The notes under the pieces were generated by a model. It was not told the origin of the DNA. It was given only the letters and a program-made list of their open reading frames with translations, and did not search any database. This document shows positions 15,170 through 26,850 of a stretch of 64,000 bases of DNA, one piece after another; position 1 is the first letter of the stretch, and each line of letters starts with the position of its first letter. The DNA comes from Ulota crispa. Lineage: Eukaryota; Streptophyta; Bryopsida; Orthotrichales; Orthotrichaceae. The DNA is taken from contig OY987242.1 of assembly GCA_963920765.1 (NCBI GenBank), positions 11,310,789 to 11,374,788 on the forward strand, written 5' to 3'. The translations under genes were made by a program, and so were the position numbers.

Positions 15170-16124
15170 TTAATCCCTAAAGGCCCAAGTGGTCCTGTGG
15201 GGGCAAAGTGGGGTTTTGGGCATGTACCTATAGCTAAACTATTTTATGTGATCTTCTGAAGCTTTTATGGAAGATGAAGAATTCAAAGATCTACGTAGGC
15301 ATCTATTCTTTTCTTTGTTCCAACATTTATTGAAGAAGTTATGCATGAATTTCTGAAAAACATGGGAGAAGCAAGCAGCCCAAAAAAAACATGTTTTTTT
15401 AAAATAAAAATTTGAAATTGGTTCTTTAGATTTTTATATATGTGGGAAGCTTTGATTCATTCAATTCCAATTGATGAGATGAAAGTTATGAGAAGTTTTA
15501 ATTTGCGGGTAGGTATGGGATTCCCAAACCTCCATTTCTTTTTTTCCCTTGTAAAATTTGGTGTTTTACTTTTTTGAGCTCTTTGTATATTTGTTTTTTG
15601 ACTTTTTCTTTTTCTAATATGTAGTAGGTTCAAATTCCTTGGTTTTCACCATTTGGATCAAAGTAATTCAAATTTCTCAACTTTACATAAATCCTCCAAT
15701 TTTTCCTAGTGCATATGCAAATTTCATGGCCTTAAGGCATTGCAAGATTTTACAAAGTAGGATTCACACCTCCAATTCATTTGAAAATTCTCCCACACTT
15801 ACCTAACTTGGTCTTCTAAATGGGAAAAAAAAAAAGCTTGGTTTTGCGTAGAGCAATTTTTTTGATATGGAAGTGGTCATAGGCTTTTAAAAAAATTGGG
15901 CCGTAGGAGAAAAAACTTTTTTTTCCACGTTAGATGTCAAAATCTCACCCCTCTACATTTAAAATGAGCTGATTTTTTTCCACAAATACCTCCCATAGTC
16001 TAGGGCAAGATCTTGCGGTTGGATTTTTGAAAAAACTTTTTTCCTACCTTTCTACTCATTCCCCCAAAAGTGGCAATTTTGTGTGATTTTCACACAAAAA
16101 AAGGCTTGGGTCTTTAGGGGTTAA
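15170..16124 (+). mobile_element. Full-length TTAA element, about 955 bp (piggyBac-like ends)
   Basis: TTAATCCCTAAAGGCCCAAG at the left and CTTGGGTCTTTAGGGGTTAA at the right are inverted terminal repeats bounded by TTAA on both sides. The interior aligns block by block with 60083-61017: GGGCATGTACCTATAG, TTCTTTAGATTTTTATAT, GATGAGATGAAAGTTATGAG, GGCAAGATCTTGCGGTTGGA, AGTGGCAATTTTGTGTGATT. Target TTAA and CCC/GGG ends are features of the piggyBac superfamily. There is no transposase, so it is non-autonomous. Confidence 0.8.
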
Positions 16125-16853
16125 ATTACTATCCAAAAGTTATGAAAGAACAAAGTGGAGATTCTTCTCCCTCTTTAATAACCAACAAATGTATCTTTGT
16201 ATTTCTATAACTTTTGTTCTACAATTCTCATACACAAGTGTGATATCAGTATAAAATGCAAACACATATAAATATTTGACTAAAAATTAAAATTATGTCT
16301 ATGAATTCTAGTCATACAAAGTTTGAGTATCTTATTTCAAGAGAAGACCCAATCTCTCAATTTTTACAAACCATAACTCTTTCATTAAAGCTCCAAATAA
16401 TTTGAGGAACAGCAGCTTGAAGACCTAGTATAACAAATTATTATTTGAAAAAAATCCGATTTTTTTTAACAAACAGAAAGCTATGGCTTGTCAAAGTTTC
16501 GACCTTGCTCTTACAAAAAGGCAGCCAACCTCCATAACTTCTTCTTCAAAGCTCCAAACCTCAAGTTTAATAACTTTCAAAAAAACAAAGACAAAAATGT
16601 ATACTATATTTTATTAATTACATACATGCCAAATTTCAAAAGTTAATGAGGATTTTAGCACAAGTTCTCCAAAGATGCCCAAATTGTCCAAGGTGCCCAA
16701 ATTCTTTGGGCAGGATAATTTTTTATTTGAAAATCCGACCCAAGTTTTTTTTTCACACAAAGGTGTTCATTGTGTGCATCTTGTCTCCAAACTTCAAAAA
16801 TATCCACCAAAAATTGAGTTCATAGGAACCTACCTAAACTTGCAATTGGTGTA

Positions 16854-17160
16854 CACTACATAGTGCATTTAGGTTGCCCCATACTAATGTCTTGACATTT
16901 CACATTATTTAAATACTTATTGTTGCTACAATAATTTTCATCAATAATTATTGTAATAAATAATTTTTAAAAGGCTTGACGACTACTACAAAGCTGTAAA
17001 AAGATAAACTAGCAACACTCAAGTTGTAAACTAAGTGAAATCTAAATATATAAAGAGTTGCATGCACTTCCAAGTGGGCAAGTGGTGGGTCATGAGATGA
17101 CTTTCCAAGGTAAGGCAACCAAATTGTTGAGGCAACCTAAATGCACTATTTGGTGTAGTG
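16854..17160. mobile_element. CACTA-like MITE, copy A
   Basis: 307 bp between CACTACATAGTGCATTTAGG and its inverse, which ends CACTATTTGGTGTAGTG. The CACTAC start resembles CACTA-type termini, but no matching 3-bp duplication is visible, so the superfamily is uncertain. Interior blocks (TCATCAATAATTATTGTAATAAATAA, AGTTGCATGCACTTCCAAGTG) match copy B at 57599-58206. This copy lacks the insertion present in copy B and shows the empty site at 17072-17073. Confidence 0.65.
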
Positions 17161-17250
17161 ATTATATTCTTACATGCACATCTTGTCACATGGATGTTGT
17201 AGCTCATAGCCTTCCCAAACCATGGCCCCATTCTAGCTCATGGTCCTCCA

Positions 17251-17497
17251 TTAACCCCTAAAAGATGTTGTTGTTTTGTATACGGACTCCCAAGTTGTAT
17301 ACGGATGGGATATTTGGATAACACATGAACCACATTAGAGTTATAAGTTTCAAGCCAAGTCATAGACATACTACTTGTCAACTAGGATTTTTTGAGAAAT
17401 TTTTAACATTTATCATATAATCATTTTTTAAAGTACTAAATGATTCTTGTACAAATACAAACAACACTTTTGATAGGCAACATCCTTTAGGGGTTAA
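17251..17497. mobile_element. Short TTAA MITE, 247 bp
   Basis: Left end TTAACCCCTAAAAGATGTTG and right end CAACATCCTTTAGGGGTTAA are inverted repeats, with TTAA at both limits. The interior is AT-rich and non-coding. It is the cleanest short member of the TTAA group. Confidence 0.8.
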
Positions 17498-18652
17498 GTC
17501 ATGGCTATGAATTCCAGCTCATGGCCTCCCATGTGTTGCCCGACATCTTGGCTCTCCATCTAATACTTGCTGAGATATTGTTATCAGATTCAAACCCGGC
17601 CTCATTGCATGAAGCCCTTTATTTTGCTTACTGCCCTGTACTTTAGCGCAGGTGGATGTGACCCTATGGTAAACACGCTTGTCAAAGTTTCAATTTGTGA
17701 TCGATTGTTGAAAAAAAAAAAATCTCTCCTCTAAAGCTAGCTAAAAACTAAACATCCACCGTTCAGATTTTGAAAATATTATTATGTGGACGTTTAATAA
17801 TAGTTGAAAAGGCAGCTTTGTATGAGAATTTCCTTGAAGTTATTTTTGTATTTTGAACTTTTAGTATATGTTCTTCATTTCAAAATGTTACAAAAATTCT
17901 TAGTCACATGACTAGCTCTAATATGAAAGTCAATTTTGAAAAATTACAATAAAAAAAGTGAAATTAACTAGTGCAAAAGTATTTTTGAATTGGAGCTGCC
18001 CAAAATTTGAATGTCTAAAAAAAAAGCTGACTTTAAACCTTATAATCTCAAAATCTATGCAGTTAATATTTTTCATATTTTTACTACATCATAAAAAATT
18101 AGTCTACTACTAGATCCTATGGTTAATTGCACCAAGATTTTATTTTCATGTTTTGTTTTGCCTTTGCTATCAAACAACTCATTTTGAGTGTTTTTTGGTG
18201 AAAAATGGCGTTAATGCTTTAGGGGTTCAAGTGACTCAAGGACCAATAGTAGAGAAGAACTTCTAATTTTTATCCTCTCTACTTAGTATATAGATAGAAC
18301 CCTATTTGGAAGAGAGGTGTTCTAGATGCGGCTTTACACTCAATATATGAAATATATTTCTTACTTGTTTGTTCTTGCATGTTTGATTTCATATCTTCTT
18401 GGAGCTTTGTTTTGAGAGAAAATTTGTGAATAGTGTCTTTCCATCTGTTACTTTGAGATAGGTCAGAGCCAAACACTCCCTGTGTTCCCAAAGCTTGCTC
18501 CTCTCTACCCGAAATTTTGGATATAATGTAAAAGTCCTTCTCTACTTTTGGTCCTAGAGTCACTTTAATTAAAAATAAATCCAAGGTAATAGCAACTCTC
18601 TATTATTGGTCCATGGAATCCCTTTACTAAAGTAAACTTCAATGGACTCTAG
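17498..18652. other. AT-rich spacer with a lone TTAA-type right end
   Basis: At 18219-18232 GCTTTAGGGGTTCAAG looks like the right terminus of a TTAA element, but I could not find its left partner. At 17520-17680 a GC-richer patch contains GATTCAAACCC and TAGCGCAGGTGG, which resemble tRNA promoter boxes in the wrong order for a SINE. No gene was recognised. Confidence 0.35.
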
Positions 18653-19843
18653 TTAATCCTTTAGAGACCACTGAACCATATTTTGGTTTGGGAGAGTAGT
18701 TTTTGGCCTATATAGTAAAATCGCTCAACAATTTGGAAAATGATCTTGAAGAATGCTTGTGATCACAAGAATTTTGCATCCAACACAAAAAACAACAATG
18801 GAATTGGATATGGGAGTTGATACATATTGGTGTTTATACATCATGGCCTCAAAATACATGTCCATATTTGGTCAAAGATGGATCAAAGCAACAACACAAT
18901 ACATCAAACATCCAAGAAGAATGCCACATTTCAATTGTGCAATCTTTAAAAAATTCAAATTGCTTAAGGAATATGCTTGAAATGTTTCTTTATACGGTAG
19001 TAGTACAATTGTACTATTTGATAATCCATAGAAATGGTGCTATCATTTTATTTTTTTTAAAAAAATCATCCTACATTTAAAGCCAATTCCTGATTGCTTT
19101 CACCAATTGGATTTTCCATCAAAGAAAGTGGGATTTTTGACCCTTTTTGTCCACTTAATTACACCTTGTGATTGCTATTTTGGTCTATTTTGAGTGAAAC
19201 TAGTCTTGTTGGAAAGGTGGGAAATCCTGCTTTCTAGAAATGTATGGCTCTTCTCAATCTAAGCTTGCATGAAGCGCTAACATTCAAAACCATACAAGCA
19301 TGAAAACTAGAGATTTTCCATATATGGCTCATTCAATCATTATAATATTTAACCTCCAATAGATCTAGCTAAAATTTTGATACATTATAGCAAACAGGGT
19401 GTCCTTCACATTTGTACGGTTGGATTATTCAAATTGGGTCCATATTTATTTCAAATGCACATCTAATTTCATAACATTCAGTAGCTTGAAGAGAGACTGC
19501 CTTTCCCTCTCTTTCGGTATCATCCACAAACTCCGTCATGACACCCAGAAGAAAAAGAAAAAGAAAAGTCTTCTTATTTTATTTTATTTTTATTTTATTT
19601 TATTTATTTTATTTTTGACATGGGTGGCCCTCACATCAACATATGTGCACTAAATTGAGCCTCTCTTTTGTAAACTCTCTGACAAATTCAGCCAAGTGTC
19701 CTTTTAGCTACTGATGGGTGTGGAATATTCCACACTCTTCAATTGGAGGGAGGGCAGGCCTGCTGAGTGCTACTGAATGTTATGTTTATTGTCCCAGTTT
19801 CTAGTAGATTTTGGGAAAATGTATGTGGTCTTTAAAGGGTTAA
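18653..19843 (+). mobile_element. TTAA element (family of 36902-37813) interrupted by a CATAACATTC MITE
   Basis: Left end TTAATCCTTTAGAGACCACT and right end GTGGTCTTTAAAGGGTTAA. Its interior is the reverse complement of 36902-37813; matching blocks are TTGTCAACTC/GAGTTGA, TTTGGTCAAAGATGGATCAAAG and CAACACAATACATCAAA. Subtracting the nested MITE (19470-19784) leaves about 874 bp. Open frames in it are not genes. Confidence 0.8.
19470..19784 (+). mobile_element. CATAACATTCAGTAGC MITE, copy 1 (nested)
   Basis: 315 bp with ends CATAACATTCAGTAGC and GCTACTGAATGTTATG. Shared family blocks are GAAGAGAGACTGCCTTTCCC, CATGGGTGGCCCTCACATC, AATTCAGCCAAGTGTCC and GTGGAATATTCCACAC. It contains a TTTTA-type array (about 19573-19612). 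TT lies on both sides, a 2-bp duplication (TTT also fits). It is inserted into the TTAA element 18653-19843, whose uninterrupted relative is at 36902-37813. Confidence 0.88.
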
Positions 19844-21131
19844 CTAACACTCCTATACAATTGTTGCCTCATCAAAACCTTATCCAAGAAACCTTATTAA
19901 TGAAGGACAAAACCATGATAAAGGAAAAAGAGTACAACACCTCATACAAACTACAATCTAATCAAACTTCACACATATTTACCATATGCCTTGATTTGCA
20001 TCACAACAGCGTGGATAATGATATTTTTTTGATGATGTTGAAAAAAAATCAATAGAGATCAACTAACTTTTTGTGGAACATTAAAAAAAAAATCATAATC
20101 AACGCAACCAAAACAACAGAAAAACAAAGTTTTCTATCCATTAATGGATCCATTGTAAAGTACATGTGAGCAGTTTGTGTGCAACACCCATCCTCAATAT
20201 CTTTGTTTCTATGTTTTTTGAAGATGCCTAAGTTGACACCTAAAGCACATATGGTACCATATTTCACTCATACATGATTCAATTCTACGTTTTTTGGGAG
20301 GAATGCAAGCTTTTTAATGAGAGCAAATACACCTTTATTTTCACAAACTTATCGCAAGTATTTACATGGGAAATGCTTGCCAAAATGTCCAAAAAGCCCA
20401 AAGCCGGCTTCTTGGTGAAATCGTTGGGCTTCTTTTTTTAAAATTAACAAGAACATGATAGAAAGGAAAAAAAGAAAGAACTTTGGACTAAACACCTAAT
20501 TTTATTTATTTATTTTTTGCATTTGGCCAAGTACACTGTGTGTCGAAATTATTTTGTACAAACATGTGAAATTTTAAAGAAAGAATATAATGCTTGCCTA
20601 GTGTTATATTATTGCTTCTCTTCATTATTTTGCCTGTACCATATCTTGAGTGGCTCAAAAGCATATTCGGAGTTGGTTTCTCTAAACTTTGAAGTTATCA
20701 TTATTGTGTTTTCAAGGAGCAAGAAGGCCAAGTGCGAGAGTATAAGTTCAAATGCAAATATACCAAATTTGATGTATTGAAACTCAAATTTGTGTACTCA
20801 ATATTTTTGGAAACTCCTAATTGTTTGTCTACTTGAATAAAATTAATTTTCTATTTACTCGTAATAGTGGTAGAGGTTGTGATTGCAGGTTGAATATGAT
20901 GAAAGTCACCTTCAAATTGATCTTAATTAACTCCTTGCTTAAAGGTGTTTGAGTTTCAAACAATGATTGAATAGAATTGGTGCAGGTTTACAAAAATAAT
21001 TTGATTTTTTTTCATCCATCCACATTTTCCTAGATTCTTAGGTTAGCTTTTCATCCTTTGTATAAGGTATATACTCAAAATCCTTTCTTTGCAAATATTC
21101 TATAACTCAAAAATCACAAGTTCATTTCATC
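19844..21131. other. AT-rich spacer; no gene or bounded repeat recognised
   Basis: Several open frames of 70-92 codons occur, but their composition is that of AT-rich non-coding DNA and none carries a known domain. No inverted ends were found. Confidence 0.35.
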
Positions 21132-21316
21132 TTAACCCCTAAGCACTCAATTAACCATTTTTTTGATAGCTGCCTAACTTTGTTAGGCTATCCAATTTCA
21201 GAAATAAAAAATCTTATGACATGACAATTTTTGAGGTGGCGGCAAGCACTTAGGGTAGTTTTCTATGAATAATTAGTGGATAATACTATAGAGTGCCTTT
21301 GGTTTATTTATTTAAA

Positions 21317-21729
21317 GGGGATTGATATGTCTACCACACCCTTTCAACTATTCTACCACACCCTCGGGTAAATTTCACAGTTCTACCTTCAAAAAGCTAA
21401 ATTTGAGAATTTGGAATTCAAATTTGGACTTAGAGATAGTGATTTAGTATAGAATCACAAAAAGGTTCTAATTGAACAACACCCAATGAAAATGGTTATC
21501 TTTTTTTTATAAACAAAAGTAAAAATAATGCTTTTCCCCTTAGCTAACTTTTTCATTGGATATTGTTCAATTACAACATCTTTTTGTATGATTTTAGACA
21601 AAACCAAGGTCTCTAAGTCCAAATTTGCATTCCAAAAGCTCAAATTCAACTATTGGATGGTAAAAATCTAAAATTCACCCAGGAGTGTGATAGAATAGCT
21701 GAAAGGGTGTGCTAGACATATTAATCCCC
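21317..21729. mobile_element. Palindromic Mutator-like MITE, second copy, perfect 9-bp duplication
   Basis: 413 bp, beginning GGGGATTGATATGTCTACCA and ending in the inverse. TTATTTAAA lies directly outside both ends (21308-21316 and 21730-21738). It shares arms with 12582-12989, including GAATTTGGAATTCAAATTTGG and ATTGAACAACACCCAATG. Two copies with different, perfect 9-bp duplications establish the family ends. Confidence 0.9.
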
Positions 21730-21946
21730 TTATTTAAATTTTGAAGCTTCAATTTCCGCTATGATGATTCTGAAAACTGCATTCAAAAACCAATACTCAA
21801 TGCCCTTGTTTTATGTTCAAAATATTGCACATCCCATGGCAAAAGTGCAATTGCAAACCCTTTGAAAAATAGTGAATTCTGTCAATTTCTTTCCTTTTTG
21901 TGAACATGGTGAATTTTACACTCAAATCATTAGTCAAAAAATGCTA

Positions 21947-22528
21947 CTCCCTCTGTTCCAATATAAAGCTCCAAAAAATTTCTCCATGAGGGATTAAGTG
22001 TATTTTTAATCATTATGCTAGTGACAAATGCATTTTACAATCAATATACCATCTACCAAATATTTGCAAAATTTCAAGTTTTTATATTGTCGTTTAGACT
22101 CTCAAATTCCATGCAAAAAGTACCATATTTGTGCAAAGTTTGCGAAGGTTGTTGGCTCCTCATTATTTTAGTCTTTGTACTAATGACACATGCATTCTAG
22201 AATCAATATACCATCTACCAAATGTGTGCAAAATCTCAAACTTTGATATTGCCTTTTAGGCATCCAAATTCCATGCAAAAAGTACCATATTTGTACATGT
22301 TGCTAGCACCTCATTATTGATGATTTAAAGATTAGTAGCAACAATGGTACCTCATATGGGCAAGGCCAAGCTTGTTAGGAGTGGAATGCTCTTTAATTGC
22401 TGAACTTGCCCCCATGAGACCATTGGACATGATAGACGCTTATTTGACAATTGAAATTAGCAAAAAGGAGCTTTTTAATGGGACAATAACTATGCCTAAT
22501 TTGGAGCTTTATATTGGGACAGAGGGAG
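21947..22528. mobile_element. Stowaway-like MITE with internal tandem duplication
   Basis: Ends are CTCCCTCTGTTCCAATATAA and its inverse TTATATTGGGACAGAGGGAG, with TA outside both (21945-21946, 22529-22530). CTCCCTCYGT with a TA target is the signature of Stowaway (Tc1/mariner) MITEs of plants. At 582 bp it is longer than the usual 100-350. Part of the excess is a direct duplication of about 162 bp (AATCAATATACCATCTACCA starts at 22039 and again at 22201). Confidence 0.82.
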
Positions 22529-22812
22529 TAACATTCTACAAAAAGACCAAAAAAATTGGCCTTCAAATACATGCTACCTGGCTAAAAATCTCACTGAAAT
22601 GGGATGGAATTCAACTTGTAAACTGAATTCCATAAGATTGGTATGGTCAAATAACCTATAAATTTTATTGCATGTATTAAACAACTCTTCACAAAACAGC
22701 CAATGGTTAAAAATTTGGAAAATATCATTTTGAAATTTTTTGGGGTTTTCACCTAAAATGGCTAATTTTGACAATTTTGGAGTAAAGACCCCCTTGAGGG
22801 TTTAGGAATTAA

Positions 22813-23239
22813 AAACTAAGTCTCGTTTATTTATTTATTCATTTTTAGATGTTATAAAAAAAGTGCTATAAAGAGAACCTTGATAAAACAATAAGTATTG
22901 GAACTTAACGTTAGATTCCATTTTATGACATTTTTATTTTTTTAAAGTAACCCAAGGTGTCCGCTAAACCTTAGAAGGCCAAGTGATTAATCTTTAAAGT
23001 ACCATGGCTCAAAGTAATGTAACCTTAATGACTCTCCTTTCAATTTAATATAAATTTTATAAAAAACAATCTCAACAACAAAACAATAGTGTCTTCCTAC
23101 ATTATATCTCAAAAACATGGTATCACCCAAGTCTGTCATGTGAGTTTTCTTTAGCCACCCCAAACTAATTAGTTACTAAAAACAAACCCAATTTAGGTTA
23201 GATTGTGGTTGGTAAGTGAGTGTCATTGACCACATACTA
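22813..23239. other. AT-rich spacer; nothing recognised
   Basis: No bounded repeat or coding sequence was seen between the TTAA element and the next CATAACATTC MITE. Confidence 0.35.
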
Positions 23240-23313
23240 CATAACATTCAGTAGCTTGAAGAGAGACTGCCTTTCCCTATCTTTAGGTATCATCCACAAA
23301 CTTCATCATGACA

Positions 23314-23398
<85 letters not shown>

Positions 23399-23571
23399 TT
23401 TATGACATGGCTGGCCCTCACATCAACGTATGTATACTAAACTGAGCCTCTCTTTCATAAACTCTCTCACAAATTCAGCCAAGTGTCCCCTTAGCTACTG
23501 ATGGGTGTGAAATATTCCACACTCTTCAATTGGAGGGAGGGCAAGCTTGCTGAGTGCTACTAAATGTTATG
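23240..23571 (+). mobile_element. CATAACATTCAGTAGC MITE, copy 2, with TA microsatellite
   Basis: 332 bp with the same ends and interior as copy 1; one base of the right end differs (CTACTAAATGTTATG). TA on both sides is the 2-bp duplication. The variable interior tract, a TTTTA array in copy 1 and a T-run in copy 3, is a pure TA array here (about 23320-23392). It is the most unstable-looking simple repeat of the window. Confidence 0.88.
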
Positions 23572-25248
23572 TACACAGTTTGTGATTGAATTTTTTAAAA
23601 AAAACCAAATGATGAAACATGCAAAAATAGAGTGTGCCCTTTGGATGATTATTGCAAGTTGTAAAAGCCCATAAAAGGCCCAAGCTATTAAATGATTTCC
23701 CAATAATATATGGTTAGGGGCCTTGTAATTAGGTGAGTACCGAGTGAGCTTAGATTCAAAAGTAATGGGTGCCATGTTGCTCTCTCCACATGAGCTTAGG
23801 ACACTTTCTAATAATTGCTTGGGGCCAACAATCAAGTGCCCCATCATGAGCATCCTTGCAGTACCATTGCACAATGGATGAAAATGATGGATGAATGATG
23901 AGACCATGATGGGTAGTTGCAGGCCTTACCATTATAAATTTCCCAACAAAAATGGTGCATACCCAACTCACCCTCCCGCCTACAACGACACACAACCTCT
24001 GTCCTTATCAAATTTCACGAAGTATTTGGATTTTAGCAAAGAACCTTGAAAATAATTGATGGTTCTTTCAAGCATACTTTCACATTTCTTTCGTTGTATT
24101 CTCAATGTTTTCCCCTGATTTGTGGGTCAGTGCCATGTCATTTTGCTTACCTCTGAATAATAAGAGCCTCATTTGAGCATACTAGATCTACTTTTAGATA
24201 TTTTTCTATGGAAAACCCAACAAAATTTGGGATTTTTTTTGAATTTATATCGTATTTGATTTTCTGATCTCTTCAAAATGAAAAATCTGTATTTGACTTA
24301 TTCATTTCGACGGTATTTTCTGTAAATATCACTTATGTGTCGTTTTATTTTAATGTGAGCTATTCTTGTGAATCACTATCAACTTACTAATTTTCGTCAT
24401 ATCGTAGTATTACGTGAAAAGTTGTAAAACTGTAAGATCTCAAGTAGTATAGTTTTATTAAATTTTCTATAAAATTTAAAGGATGAAATTAGAACTAGCA
24501 AACGTGAATTACCATTATCTAAATTCTACTACTGTATGTTAATGCAGTGAAATTTTCATTTTAACAATTGAATTTGTAGGCTTTAAAAAGAGTGAAAGGA
24601 AATACATTAAATTAAAAGTGAAACGAGTGGCAAGAGGATGAAGCTTTTTTATTTTTAAAAAAATCTAAAGAAAAAAAACCCTCACTAAGCCCGCTTTTGC
24701 TACTTCCCACTCAAAGATCTCTTGAGCATATGGCTAGTTCTCAACTATGTGCTAGGTAGTGTATTTTTGAAATTGCTTTTACGTTTTGATTTGTGTTTAA
24801 TACTCAGTTTAATAGAATTTGGAGAATAGTTTTCGGGTGTTTTGGAATGTATTTTTGGAGTTTGGGTGGGTGATTTTAATGTTCATGGCCTCATGGCAAA
24901 CCTACTCATCATTTTGGATGACTAAGTGGTACAACTAGAAGTGAATAAAAAAGTTTGGATAATAGAATGGTGCACTAATACACAAGGTTTTAATTTGTTT
25001 CAATTACTGCATCTAGTACTAATAAAGCTAATTTGCACCAATCCAAGGAAAAAATGAATTGCGAGGAGTGTTAATAAAGTGATAGCAATTGAGATGAATT
25101 TAATGTAATGTGGGCTATAATATATAAATACGGTTTCAATTATTGTGCCTTATGTGGTCAAAATCACAAGGGGATTTTGAAAGTAATCACCTCAACAAAG
25201 AAGTGCGTCAAGAATGTGGCTAGGTTCCTCAATCAAGTTGCTACCTAA
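23572..25248. other. Spacer; no gene or bounded repeat recognised
   Basis: Contains a GC-richer patch at about 23640-23995, with - strand open frames 23560-23907 and 23756-23995. Their products show no domain I recognise. The remainder is AT-rich. An old unclassified element is possible. Confidence 0.35.
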
Positions 25249-25405
25249 GGGCATCCTTCCATGTAAGGGGGGTGGCCAGTGAAGTTATTTTTGGCCCACC
25301 TATAATTGATCGGATGGGTTCCATTTTTTCTAAAATCCAATATGACCAATTATCGATGGGCCCAAAATAACTTCACCGGTCACCCGCTCACATGGAAGGA
25401 TGCCC
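25249..25405. mobile_element. Tourist-like (PIF/Harbinger) MITE, 157 bp
   Basis: Ends are GGGCATCCTTCCATG and the perfect inverse CATGGAAGGATGCCC, flanked by TAA on both sides (25246-25248 and 25406-25408). The arms continue as an imperfect palindrome (AGTGAAGTTATTTTTGGCCC against GGGCCCAAAATAACTTCAC). A 3-bp TAA target and a GGGC start are typical of Tourist elements. Confidence 0.85.
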
Positions 25406-25619
25406 TAAAAGGTGGAAAAGGATTGTGACCAAAATCCTATTAAAAGAAAAATGAAGGAGAATTAATCTCAAAATTCTCCAAGTGAGTGTGAAGGGATCTT
25501 ACACTAATTGAAACAACTTGTGTACTAAGAGCTCAAGTCTTATACCATATAGAATTTGGATGTCCAAATTGTCAAATAAACAACTTTTTAAAAAACACAA
25601 AAGTTACCTAATGAATTTC

Positions 25620-26266
25620 TTAACCCCTAAATGCCCAAGGCCTAATTAAGCTTCTTGGAATTTTCATGAAACTCAACAATCAATTAATCTTTCATAAAAT
25701 TCATCAAGTTTTTTTCAACTGTAATAGTACAAATTTAAACTATACTTGTTAAAGATTACATGAGAAAAGAAAACACAACAATATCACTCATAGTTTGAAA
25801 GATTATAATATTTGAACATGACGGTGTTATAATTGCAAAAGTGACTTGAAGCCTTTTAATCCTCATTTCCCATATTAAATTTAAAAAGTTGGTCACCAAA
25901 AAATTTGAGGTTTAAGGTCATTATGTGCTTAACTTTAATCAATTTATGGCTTTAAAAACTACTCCTACATTTTTTAGATTGATTTTTAATGTGGATTTTT
26001 TCCAAGCTCTACTATATTTGAGGCTCATTTTCAAGATCTTCCAACATTAGAAAACTCAAGATTGCAATGGACACCCTTGTATAAAAGCTTGAGTAGAAAA
26101 ATCATCAACTTTCATTTTCAAAATCAGATTTTTGATGTTGAAAATAGAATTCAAAACAAACTTATATTGAAAAAAGAAATACTAAAAATAGTGACTTGAT
26201 AAGGTTTTAATCATCTTCAAAGTTTTGTAGGGACCCAAATTTGGTCGCTTGGGCATTAGAAACTAA
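25620..26266 (+). mobile_element. Probable diverged TTAA element
   Basis: The left end TTAACCCCTAAATGCCCAAG is clear. The right end GGTCGCTTGGGCATTAGAAACTAA is a degraded inverse, keeping the TTGGGCAT core. Interior AT-rich, non-coding. The right boundary is approximate. Confidence 0.5.
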
Positions 26267-26274
26267 TATAAAAA

Positions 26275-26671
26275 GGGAATTACTACAGCAACACCCTAAA
26301 TTGCTAACGGGACACCCCCTATGAGCATGGAATGTGAATTTTAATACTGATTTTTTAATTTGGATCAATAGATTTGTTTCATCTTTATCATTCTAAGGCT
26401 ATACTCAAAAAAATAAGTGTGCTTAAACTTGAAATTATAAATATAGGACTTTTGAGTTACTTAAAGCAAAAATACATCAAAAATTAGAATTTGTGCAATA
26501 ATATTTCAACAATAATTTGTATTGTCCTATTTTCTTTCAAGGAGGTGGTAATGCCATGATTGAATGAATGATGGACCACTTGAATAAACAAAAAATAGCA
26601 CTAAATTATGAAATTTCATGCTCACGTGGGGTGTCTTGTTAGCAATTTAGGGTGTTGCAGTAGTAATTCCC
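26275..26671. mobile_element. MITE with 44-bp inverted ends GGGAATTACTACAGCAACAC
   Basis: The left 44 bases, through GCTAACGGGACACCCC, are mirrored at the right (GGGGTGTCTTGTTAGC...GTAATTCCC) with few differences. TATAAAAA outside the left and TATAAAGA outside the right suggest an 8-bp duplication with one mismatch, pointing to a hAT-like or Mutator-like origin. 397 bp, non-coding. A single copy was seen in the window. Confidence 0.75.
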
Positions 26672-26850
26672 TATAAAGAATGCAAACAAAACACATAGAA
26701 GCCAATGCACCAATCAAATGACTATGGGCAACAACTATTTGAATTTTGAAATAAAAATCTTAGTATTGAGTCTCAACATGCAAGGTTGAGTCGGTCTATA
26801 CTATCCACATTTTTAAAGAGGTTGTACTTCTCAAATATATTAGCCAAGCT

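Larger units (their letters stand above)
21132..22812 (+). mobile_element. TTAA element carrying two other nested MITEs
   Basis: The left end TTAACCCCTAAGCACTCAAT resembles the left end of the element at 31110 in sequence and continuation (AACCATTTTTT, TAGCTGCC, a short TTAGGC-type hairpin). The right end TTTAGGAATTAA (22801-22812) is its imperfect inverse. Removing the nested elements at 21317-21729 and 21947-22528 with their duplications leaves about 675 bp. The right boundary is less certain than the left. Confidence 0.55.

Noticed and set aside
17520-17700. Possible tRNA-derived SINE (GATTCAAACCC and TAGCGCAGGTGG motifs)
   Set aside because: The A-box-like motif lies after the B-box-like motif on the same strand, no second copy or poly-A tail was seen, so the resemblance is probably chance.
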